From UBA7485 sp050945075 (GTDB taxonomy: Bacteria; Bacillota; Clostridia; Eubacteriales; Eubacteriaceae), in assembly GCA_050945075.1 (NCBI GenBank), contig JBMNSG010000034.1, positions 1-19,204 of the forward strand: a stretch of 19,204 bases of DNA, written 5' to 3'. Below, piece by piece: positions 13,900-19,204 of the stretch. Position numbers and translations under genes: made by a program. The notes under the pieces were generated by a model. The model had not been told where the DNA came from, searched no databases, and saw nothing but the letters and a program-made list of their open reading frames with translations. Positions within the stretch are counted from its first letter, which is position 1; each line of letters opens with the position of its first letter.

Positions 13900-14556
13900 A
13901 TAAGAAATCGGAACCAGTGAATCCGCAGTGCCATGGAAAATCAGCACATCGCCGGTGTATTTAGAAATCTGCCCGTAGATATCATAGGTGCGCATGTCTT
14001 CAATATATCTGCGTCCGACCGGAACACCGAGAACACTCAGTTTCTCCGGAACGGCCTGGTCCAGCGGGTAATGTTCAATCATATCGTGGGGAATTACAAA
14101 AGCGGGGTAGAGGAGAATCAGTCCCCGTATCTGCCCGGGAATTCTGCCGGCTGCAATTGCAGACGCTGTTCCTCCCTGGCTGAGTCCCATCAGAAAAATA
14201 TTGCGGTCGTCAATGTGGCGATCTTTTTTTAATGCCTGCAAAACGGCCAGTATATCTTCTACTTCGGTTAACACCGACATGTCGCGGGTGCTGCCGTCAC
14301 TGCTGCTTTTTACCGAGCCGCCGCAGAAATCGAAGGTGCAGGCAGCAATACCGTTTTCTGCCAGATTGGCTGCATAACCGGCTACACTGCCGTTCATGGT
14401 ACCGCCAAAGGCATGGCCGATGATCACAACCGGGAGAGGCTTGTCGTGTTTCTGCGGCAGGTAAAGATGTCCGGATATATTGAGATCGTCGCGGCTGAAG
14501 CTGCGTTCGATCATCCGGTACCGGGGTGACTGATTTTCTTGTGTTTGTTTATCCAT
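13765..14556 (-). CDS. alpha/beta hydrolase, cinnamoyl/feruloyl esterase-like
   Basis: A 263-residue serine hydrolase. The catalytic triad is readable: S126 in GLSQG (nucleophile elbow), D212 in HGTADSLVP and H240 in DAGHGF. IGHAFGG (47-53) is the oxyanion-hole region. The segment from DFCGGSVKSSSDG through MSVLTEVEDILAVL is typical of the Butyrivibrio Est1E and Lactobacillus cinnamoyl esterase group, intracellular enzymes that release hydroxycinnamates from plant-derived esters. There is no signal peptide. The frame is open to 14589, but ATG 14556 (MDKQTQ) is preferred because a purine-rich AGAAAG lies 7 bases upstream and nothing useful precedes 14589. Its 3' end overlaps the convergent HAD remnant by 135 bases. 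The substrate is inferred from resemblance only. Confidence 0.87.
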   Translation of the reverse strand: MDKQTQENQSPRYRMIERSFSRDDLNISGHLYLPQKHDKPLPVVIIGHAFGGTMNGSVAGYAANLAENGIAACTFDFCGGSVKSSSDGSTRDMSVLTEVEDILAVLQALKKDRHIDDRNIFLMGLSQGGTASAIAAGRIPGQIRGLILLYPAFVIPHDMIEHYPLDQAVPEKLSVLGVPVGRRYIEDMRTYDIYGQISKYTGDVLIFHGTADSLVPISYSRKAEEIYNHARLVELQDAGHGFHEEENIPVYPQIVRFIRQIIC

Positions 14557-14717
14557 AAATACTTTCTGACCTTGATAAAAAAGTAACATCGGGAATAGTC
14601 TTGATTGAATGATCTGTTCCGTCTATTTGTCTGTCAGTCATATTATAACGAATCCGGTTTCTTTCGGAAAATCGTTTTTTACGTAAAGATTTGCTGTCAT
14701 ATAAAAGCAGTTTGTTT

Positions 14718-14735
14718 CCTGAACGTTTGTTCAGG
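14718..14735. terminator. perfect hairpin across the thiD stop codon
   Basis: CCTGAAC-GTTT-GTTCAGG (14718-14735) is an exact stem-loop that includes the TGA of the minus-strand thiD gene. No T-run follows on either strand, so it is more likely a 3'-end stabiliser or weak terminator. Confidence 0.5.
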
Positions 14736-15540
14736 CTTCTTCGAAATATTCCGGTTTGATATCAAACGCATGATTCATCGGTCCGCTGCCGTTTCCGAGA
14801 TCGAGCATGGCTGCCAGAGCTCCGGAAATATAGTCTTTGGCCCGGCGAACGGATTCTGTAAGATCATATCCCTTTGCCAGATTTGCGGCAATGGCACTCG
14901 AGAGCGTACAGCCGGTTCCGTGAGTATTGGGATTGTCGATTCTGCAGCCATGGAACCAGGTTCCGGAGCAGTCCCTGCCGTTGTACAGGAAGTCGTTGGC
15001 ATCACTGATCCGGTGCCCGCCTTTTAACAGAACGGCGCAGCCAAAGCTGCTGCCGATTGCTGCGGCTGCCTGTTCCATTTCGTCTGCTGATGTAATGGTC
15101 AGGCCGCTCAGGATCTGTGCTTCCGGAATATTGGGTGTGATCAGAGCGGCCATGGGGATCAGCCGGTTCCTGAGTGTCTGGACGGCTTCTTCAGCCATCA
15201 GCCTGGAGCCGCTGGTCGATACCATGACCGGATCGAGTACAATTTTATCTGCCTGATAACGGGCAAGTCTGCCGGCAATCACGTCAATGAGTTCCGATGA
15301 TGCGACCATGCCGATTTTGACCGCGTCAGGCCGGATGTCGGTAAAGATGCTGTCCAGCTGCAATGCCAGAAAGTCAGGATCGACCTCATGAATACCCTGA
15401 ACGCCGGTTGTGTTCTGGGCGGTGAGTGCCGTTACCGCACTCATGGCATAAACACCATTTACCGTCACGGTTTTGATGTCGGCCTGGATCCCGGCACCGC
15501 CGCTGCAGTCGCTGCCGGCGATGGTCAGTACAGTTTTCAC
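14731..15540 (-). CDS. thiD: hydroxymethylpyrimidine/phosphomethylpyrimidine kinase
   Basis: Phosphorylates HMP to HMP-P and then HMP-PP with ATP, supplying the pyrimidine half of thiamine. The 269-residue length and all hallmarks fit ThiD: TIAGSDCSGGAGIQADIKT (6-24), the middle TPNIPEAQIL, LLKGGH, and NTHGTGCTLSSAIAANL with the catalytic Cys/Gly anion hole near residue 215. The start is a GTG (15540-15538) preceded by AGGAG; the overlapping ATG one base upstream is in another frame and would hit TGA at once. It is the last gene of the riboswitch-controlled thiM-thiE-HAD-thiD operon, 37 bases after the HAD gene. Confidence 0.95.
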   Translation of the reverse strand: MKTVLTIAGSDCSGGAGIQADIKTVTVNGVYAMSAVTALTAQNTTGVQGIHEVDPDFLALQLDSIFTDIRPDAVKIGMVASSELIDVIAGRLARYQADKIVLDPVMVSTSGSRLMAEEAVQTLRNRLIPMAALITPNIPEAQILSGLTITSADEMEQAAAAIGSSFGCAVLLKGGHRISDANDFLYNGRDCSGTWFHGCRIDNPNTHGTGCTLSSAIAANLAKGYDLTESVRRAKDYISGALAAMLDLGNGSGPMNHAFDIKPEYFEEA

Positions 15541-15577
15541 ATTTTTCTCCTGCTTATTGAATTCTTTTATTCGTCCT

Positions 15578-16243
15578 TCAATCCGAATACAACAGGTTTT
15601 CGGGAAGGCGGGCTTTATCCGTGAAATTTTTCAGGTAATAATCACTCACTTCCAGAATCTGCTGCTGTTTATCAAGACTGGATGCATCATAGACGCCAAC
15701 CGTTTTAAAACCGGCGTCTTTTGCTGTTTGCAGCGCGTGCAGCGCGTCTTCAAACACCAGCGTTTCCTCCGGATCTGCGCCCAGTGCTTTTGCGGCAGCC
15801 AGAAAGATATCCGGCCGGTCTTTTCCACATCCGACATCTTCGTCAGTTGTGACGGTCTGGAAATACTGGAGCAGTCCTGTGCGTCTGAGTGCAGCTTCGG
15901 TACACTGATGACTGGTCACTGTGGCAACGCCCAACGCCAGCCCGCAGTCACGCAGCTTTTCAAGAAAGCCGGCAGCGCCGGGCTTGGCGGGGATGCTGTT
16001 CAGATAAAAGCCGCTGATAGTCTGCTCGATTCCGGCGCAGATTTCTGCTTCCGGCAGAGTCAGGCGGTAACGTTTCTTCAGATAGACGGCGCTTTCTTCA
16101 AGCGTCATCGGGAAAAGGATTTTTCCCAGATCCGGTTCTGCCTGAATCCCCAGACCAGCCAGATAAACGGCTCCGGCATCATCCCACATCGGCATTGAAT
16201 CGAGCAAGGTGCCATCCATATCAAAAATTGCGGCTCTGATCAT
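15578..16243 (-). CDS. HAD hydrolase of the thiamine operon (candidate thiamine-phosphate phosphatase)
   Basis: A 221-residue beta-phosphoglucomutase-like HAD phosphatase with intact motifs: FDMDGTLLD (7-15), ATVTS (motif II Thr), GKDRPDIFLAAAKALG (motif III Lys) and VFEDALHAL (motif IV, ED). The cap domain is between residues 16 and 85. The ATG overlaps the thiE TGA by 4 bases (ATGA), which implies translational coupling. Sitting between thiE and thiD under a TPP riboswitch, it probably acts on a thiamine pathway compound. Plants use a HAD protein to convert thiamine monophosphate to thiamine, and a bacterium with a thiamine pyrophosphokinase but no ThiL would need the same step. This function is inference; a general housekeeping phosphatase is the alternative. 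Confidence 0.88.
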   Translation of the reverse strand: MIRAAIFDMDGTLLDSMPMWDDAGAVYLAGLGIQAEPDLGKILFPMTLEESAVYLKKRYRLTLPEAEICAGIEQTISGFYLNSIPAKPGAAGFLEKLRDCGLALGVATVTSHQCTEAALRRTGLLQYFQTVTTDEDVGCGKDRPDIFLAAAKALGADPEETLVFEDALHALQTAKDAGFKTVGVYDASSLDKQQQILEVSDYYLKNFTDKARLPENLLYSD

Positions 16244-16881
16244 TTACTGCAGACCCCGGATACCTGCTGTTTCAATTCTGCAGCAGCAGCGGCCGGGTCC
16301 GGCTGGGCAAACAGAGCACTGACGACAGCGACTCCGTCAATACCGCTTCCAGCCAGTTTTGACACATTGTCTTTGCAAATGCCGCCTATAGCGACTACCG
16401 GAATTCTTACAGCCTTGCAGATCGCGCTCAGAGTTTCATAGCTGACAGCCTGAGCATCGGTTTTGGTACCGGTCGGGAACACAGCGCCCACACCCAGATA
16501 ATCCGCACCCTGTCGTTCTGCTTCCAGCGCCTGGTCAACGGTCTGGGCGGAAACACCCAGGATCCGGTCCGGTCCCAGAAGAGAGCGGACGTCTGCAGCT
16601 TTCATATCACTCTGTCCGACATGGACTCCGTCCGCATTGACTGAGAGCGTCAGGTCGACATCGTCGTCAAGCAGAAAGGGGACATTGAAACGCCGGCACA
16701 GCGCTTTGATTTCCATCGCTTCTTCCCGGAAATGCTCGTGATCCAGGTCCTTTTCACGCAGCTGGATCATGGTAGCACCGCCTTCCAGCACTTCTTCCAC
16801 CTGCTGCCTGAGTGTTTTTTCACCAAGCCAGCTGCGGTCGGTTACTGCGTAAAGCAGGAGATCTTCAGGAACGAATTTCAT
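16240..16881 (-). CDS. thiE: thiamine-phosphate synthase
   Basis: Joins HMP-PP and thiazole phosphate (HET-P) to form thiamine monophosphate. The 213-residue TIM barrel shows the family signatures: MIQLREKDLD (38-47) with the pyrophosphate-binding Arg/Lys, LLDDDVDL, DGVHVGQSD, ILGVSAQT, LGVGAVFPTGTKTDA and VAIGGI near residue 170. The start lies inside the end of thiM (17-base overlap), with AGAAGG 8 bases upstream, so the two are translationally coupled. In this operon ThiM supplies HET-P and ThiD supplies HMP-PP. Confidence 0.96.
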   Translation of the reverse strand: MKFVPEDLLLYAVTDRSWLGEKTLRQQVEEVLEGGATMIQLREKDLDHEHFREEAMEIKALCRRFNVPFLLDDDVDLTLSVNADGVHVGQSDMKAADVRSLLGPDRILGVSAQTVDQALEAERQGADYLGVGAVFPTGTKTDAQAVSYETLSAICKAVRIPVVAIGGICKDNVSKLAGSGIDGVAVVSALFAQPDPAAAAAELKQQVSGVCSK

Positions 16882-17689
16882 ACAGTGCGCCTTCTTCCAG
16901 TCTGTCGCCGGTCATATTGCTGACAGCATCGATGATTCGTCTGCAGTAGGTGGCGTTGCCGTCTTCCGGCTGCATGTTTTCCCGGGCGATTTGTCCCGCG
17001 AGTCCCATGGTACAAACAGCGGCGGCAGCTGCTTCAAGCGGGGTTTCCGGATTGGCACAGGCAAAAGCCGTGGTTAAACCGGAAAGCTGGCAGCCGGTTC
17101 CGGTCACCCGGCTCATATCAGCGTGACCGTTGCGGATAACAAAGCAGCGGTCGCCATCGGCAACCAGGTCTATCGCTCCGGTAACCACGATAATACTGCC
17201 GGTTGTTTTAGCTGCATTCTTTACAAAGCTCACTGCATCATCCAGATTGTCTTCGGTAACGGCATCGGCGATATCGGCATCGACTCCGCGGGTATTGGCA
17301 CTGCCGGACAATACGGCCTTGATTTCAGACATATTGCCACGCAGATAATCCGGCTTGATCTCGTTCATCAGCCTGACAGCAGTCTGGGTGCGCAGGGTGC
17401 TGGCGCCGGCGCCGACCGGGTCGAGAAGAACCGGATGGCCGAGTCCCCTGGCTTTTCTGCCGGCCCTGAACATGGAGGGAATGGTACGACCGTTCAGTGT
17501 GCCAATGTTGATGTTGAGCCCGCTGCAGATGGCAGTGATTTCTTCCACTTCCTCTTCATCATCCGACATAATCGGAGATGCTCCGCAAGCCAGGATGATG
17601 TTGGCTACGTCGTTGACAGTGACGTAATTGGTGATGTTGTGAATGAGCGGATGATTGTTCCGGACGTTTTCAAATTCTGTTTTAAACAT
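16865..17689 (-). CDS. thiM: hydroxyethylthiazole kinase
   Basis: Phosphorylates the thiazole alcohol 4-methyl-5-(2-hydroxyethyl)thiazole (HET) with ATP for thiamine salvage. The 274 residues have the ribokinase-like ThiM pattern: HPLIHNITNYVTVNDVANIILACGASPIMSDDEEEVEE (13-50), NINIGTL, VLLDPVGAGAS, LRGNMSEIKAV, VVTGAIDLVADG and the active-site loop RVTGTGCQLSG near residue 197. AGGA is just upstream of the ATG. It is the first gene of the operon, directly behind the TPP riboswitch and its terminator. Absence of thiC, thiG and thiS from the cluster indicates that the bacterium reuses thiazole and HMP rather than making them, although those genes could lie elsewhere. Confidence 0.96.
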   Translation of the reverse strand: MFKTEFENVRNNHPLIHNITNYVTVNDVANIILACGASPIMSDDEEEVEEITAICSGLNINIGTLNGRTIPSMFRAGRKARGLGHPVLLDPVGAGASTLRTQTAVRLMNEIKPDYLRGNMSEIKAVLSGSANTRGVDADIADAVTEDNLDDAVSFVKNAAKTTGSIIVVTGAIDLVADGDRCFVIRNGHADMSRVTGTGCQLSGLTTAFACANPETPLEAAAAAVCTMGLAGQIARENMQPEDGNATYCRRIIDAVSNMTGDRLEEGALYEIRS

Positions 17690-17740
17690 GAAAATCCTTT
17701 CTTTTCTTCAGGGATGTCGGGTAAGAAAGAAACAGCGGAT

Positions 17741-17776
17741 AAAAATAAAAGGCAGCACCTGAAAAAAGGCACTGCC
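17741..17776 (-). terminator. riboswitch expression-platform terminator
   Basis: Read on the minus strand, GGCAGTGCC pairs with GGTGCTGCC (9 pairs, two of them G-T) around an 8-base loop and is followed by TTTTATTTTT. It lies 14 bases downstream of the aptamer and about 50 bases before thiM, as expected for TPP-induced termination. Confidence 0.87.
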
Positions 17777-17789
17777 GGTAAAAGTCTGA

Positions 17790-17872
17790 TGTTCCTACGT
17801 TGGCATTATCCAAATCAGGTCAAGGGTAAAAGCGCTGCGCTTACTCTCAGCCCGCCTGCGCGAGCTCCCCAT
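17790..17872 (-). promoter_or_regulatory. TPP riboswitch (THI element)
   Basis: Read on the minus strand, the aptamer shows the strongly conserved blocks: GGGG-AGC at the 5' end (17870 downward), GGCTGAGAG, ACCCTTGACCTG and GGATAATGCCAACGTAGGAA (ending at 17792). CTGAGA contacts the pyrimidine of TPP and the GGATAATGCC side binds the pyrophosphate. P3 contains an extra short GC-rich stem (AAGCGCAGCGCTT). It precedes thiM directly and should shut off the whole thiM-thiE-HAD-thiD operon when TPP is plentiful. Confidence 0.96.
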
Positions 17873-17879
17873 TAAAATT

Positions 17880-17908
17880 ACATTATCTCAGCAGCTTATA
17901 AATGTCAA
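17880..17908 (-). promoter_or_regulatory. promoter of the thiamine salvage operon
   Basis: Read on the minus strand: -35 TTGACA (17908-17903), a 17-base spacer, and -10 TAATGT (17885-17880). The predicted start near 17873 is only a few bases before the first conserved base of the riboswitch, which supports the assignment. Confidence 0.75.
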
Positions 17909-17926
17909 ATGCCGGCCGGTCATTTG
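17906..17926. repeat. near-perfect 21-base palindrome in the thi/flippase divergent region
   Basis: The arms CAAATG (17906-17911) and CATTTG (17921-17926) flank the palindrome CCGGCCGG (17912-17919) plus one T. It overlaps the -35 of the thi promoter and lies about 70 bases upstream of the flippase -10. Confidence 0.5.
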
Positions 17927-17992
17927 ATTGTCGGATTTGCGAAAGAGCATGACAGTTAAAGTGAGGTTTATATCAGCAGGACTCTTTTACGA

Positions 17993-17998
17993 TATAAT
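17993..17998 (+). promoter_or_regulatory. candidate -10 element for the flippase-like gene
   Basis: A perfect TATAAT lies 33 bases before the ATG at 18032. No -35 matching TTGACA is found 16-18 bases upstream, so only the -10 is supported. Confidence 0.5.
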
Positions 17999-18031
17999 GA
18001 CAGCATTGATTGATAAGAATCGGAGACAGTA

Positions 18032-19108
18032 ATGGGATCAAAACAGAAACAAGATAATGATAAATCAGAAAGATTGAAGCGATTTTTCAAGAAATACGGC
18101 AGCTGGCTGCTGTTTGCCTTTGTCATTGGCGCGACCATCTGGGTGATTATGACCAATGTCGATCTGAAACAGTTCTGGCATTCACTGAATAGTGCGAATC
18201 CGCTGTACCTGATCCTGGCTGTGATCGTGGTGATGTTTTACTGGCTTTGCGAGGCCTGGATGGACTGGTCTCTGATCCGGATCCGAAGACCGGAGAAAAA
18301 GTTCAGCTTTGCCTTTAATGTCATGGTGACCGGGCAGTATTATAATATGCTGTCTCCGTCTTCCACAGCCGGACAGCCGCTGATGATTGTCCGTATGGTC
18401 AGAAGCGGGATGCAGCCGGGAGATGCCACAGCAGTGGTTACACAGAAATATGTGGTCTATCAGATCGCGGTGACCTTCTATGCATTGCTGGGTATCCTGT
18501 TTGAATGGAAAAGCTTTCTTCACTGGGGCAGTCTGGCCTGGCTGGGAGCTATTTTCGGACTGATCTTCAATATCGGGGCAGCTGGCGTTATCCTCTTTAC
18601 CATGATCCATCCGGAATCCGCGGAAAAAGTAATCCTGTGGGGATGCAGACTGCTGGAAAAAATTCACATTCTGAAAAACCGGGACCAGTATACGCAGCAG
18701 ATTAATGAATTTATCGGCAACTATAAAGACGTCATTCTGCTTTCAAGAAACAATAAGAAAAAAACACTCAAGGTTATGGCGGCTCAGATTGTCTCCATCG
18801 GCATTTATTATTCGGTCATCTTCTGGATCTATAAAGCCCTGGGACTGAGCGGTACTTCGCCCTTTACGATTATTATGATCCACGGCATACTTTATGTATC
18901 CTATACTTTTCTTCCGGTATCAGGCGGGGCAGGCGGCGCCGAAATCATGTTTGCGCTCATGTACAAATCAATTTTCGGAGCGGTTGACACATCAGTAGCG
19001 CTGCTGATCTGGCGCTGCTTTACCTTCTATCTGGTTCTGCTTTTTGGCGGAATCTGGCTGGCCCTGCAGTCTTTCAAAGCCGGGAGAAGCAGCCGCGCAG
19101 CCGGCTGA
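18032..19108 (+). CDS. flippase-like membrane protein (YbhN / lysylphosphatidylglycerol synthase TM family)
   Basis: A 358-residue polytopic protein of the YbhN/AglD-type flippase-like family, related to the membrane half of MprF. It has about eight membrane segments, beginning at residues 23-40 after a basic, Lys-rich cytoplasmic N-terminus. Family signatures are MVTGQYYNMLSPSSTAGQP (about 95-113), a long polar cytoplasmic loop near 200-245, and FLPVSGGAGGAEI (about 288-300), where Gly-rich turns and a Glu are conserved. It has no MprF-type synthase domain, so lipid aminoacylation is not expected; moving a lipid-linked sugar or phospholipid across the membrane is the family hypothesis. The ATG follows GGAG (18022-18025). 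It is divergent from the thiamine operon and probably monocistronic. Confidence 0.88.
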   Translation: MGSKQKQDNDKSERLKRFFKKYGSWLLFAFVIGATIWVIMTNVDLKQFWHSLNSANPLYLILAVIVVMFYWLCEAWMDWSLIRIRRPEKKFSFAFNVMVTGQYYNMLSPSSTAGQPLMIVRMVRSGMQPGDATAVVTQKYVVYQIAVTFYALLGILFEWKSFLHWGSLAWLGAIFGLIFNIGAAGVILFTMIHPESAEKVILWGCRLLEKIHILKNRDQYTQQINEFIGNYKDVILLSRNNKKKTLKVMAAQIVSIGIYYSVIFWIYKALGLSGTSPFTIIMIHGILYVSYTFLPVSGGAGGAEIMFALMYKSIFGAVDTSVALLIWRCFTFYLVLLFGGIWLALQSFKAGRSSRAAG

Positions 19109-19115
19109 TTGAACC

Positions 19116-19124
19116 TGGTACAAT
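19116..19124 (+). promoter_or_regulatory. extended -10 promoter of the last gene
   Basis: TG-G-TACAAT (19116-19124) forms an extended -10 element 23 bases before the ATG at 19148. There is no recognisable -35, as is common for extended -10 promoters. Confidence 0.55.
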
Positions 19125-19147
19125 AGATCTATCTTACAGGAGAGACT

Positions 19148-19204
19148 ATGCTCAAATCAGGATTATACGAAGAAATTATAAGCAGGGAATTAAAAGAAGA
19201 ACTG
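19148..19204 (+). CDS. 5' end of a gene, probably a DEAD/DEAH-box helicase
   Basis: Only 19 codons are in the window: MLKSGLYEEIISRELKEEL. AGGAGAG lies just upstream of the ATG, so the start is sound. The opening GLYEEIISRELKEEL resembles the first helix of the large DEAD/DEAH helicases that carry a phospholipase D-like domain and a DUF3427 domain; many of these begin with a similar GLYE-x-I/L-x-x-x-L pattern. This rests on a short stretch remembered from the family, so the function is tentative. Confidence 0.5.
   Translation, partial: MLKSGLYEEIISRELKEEL

Noticed and set aside
15473..16198. A 241-residue + strand frame opposite the thiamine-operon HAD gene.
   Set aside because: It is antisense to a HAD gene with all motifs intact, is rich in Cys and Phe, and has no start signals.
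17123..17875. A 250-residue + strand frame opposite thiM and the riboswitch.
   Set aside because: It is antisense to thiM and runs through the TPP aptamer and terminator.

Overview
The window looks like a chromosomal segment of a Bacillota (Firmicutes) gut-type anaerobe, possibly of the Erysipelotrichales; that placement is a low-confidence guess from gene content and style. The supporting signs are purine-rich Shine-Dalgarno sites (AGGAG, AAAGGAG), TTGACA/TATAAT promoters, a TPP riboswitch controlling a salvage-only thiamine operon, an FNT channel, PadR/MATE and AraC regulators, and normal use of TGA as stop. I see no complete mobile element, CRISPR array, rRNA or phage module.

Layout. Positions 1-956 hold a strong terminator for a gene to the left and then about 800 bases with no convincing gene, including a cluster of phased TTAAG boxes. 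Next, on the + strand, come a pyridoxal/pyridoxamine kinase (957-1847), a CDF metal exporter with Mn-type metal-site residues (1952-3013), an FNT formate/nitrite-type channel (3159-3941) and tRNA-Ser(CGA) (4066-4154) with its own promoter and terminator. From 7107 down to 4385 the minus strand carries an apparent operon: PadR regulator, GyrI-like effector-binding protein, a broken GNAT acetyltransferase, a CatA-like acetyltransferase and a nitroreductase-like protein. It is divergent from a MATE efflux pump (7225-8622) across a densely symmetric operator region. Together these read as a drug-sensing, modification and efflux cassette.

From 8741 to 10684 the minus strand has a VOC protein, a maltose/galactoside-type O-acetyltransferase and a Cof-type HAD phosphatase. 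Two similar AraC regulators face each other (10956-11852 +, 11914-12825 -). After the second comes a decayed HAD locus (12957-13899) that lacks catalytic residues, contains a frame break and runs 135 bases into the convergent esterase-like alpha/beta hydrolase gene (13765-14556).

The best defined unit is the thiamine salvage operon on the minus strand: promoter, TPP riboswitch with terminator, thiM, thiE, a HAD phosphatase and thiD (17908 down to 14731). It phosphorylates and joins salvaged thiazole and HMP to thiamine phosphate; no thiC, thiG or thiamine kinase is in view. The HAD protein between thiE and thiD is a reasonable candidate for thiamine monophosphate phosphatase. The window ends with a YbhN-type flippase-like membrane protein (18032-19108, +) and the first 19 codons of what is probably a DEAD/DEAH helicase (19148 onward).

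I found no clear new multi-gene system. The items most worth a second look are the HAD gene in the thiamine operon, the PadR/MATE operator and drug cassette, the two broken loci, and the TTAAG boxes in the gene-free left end.
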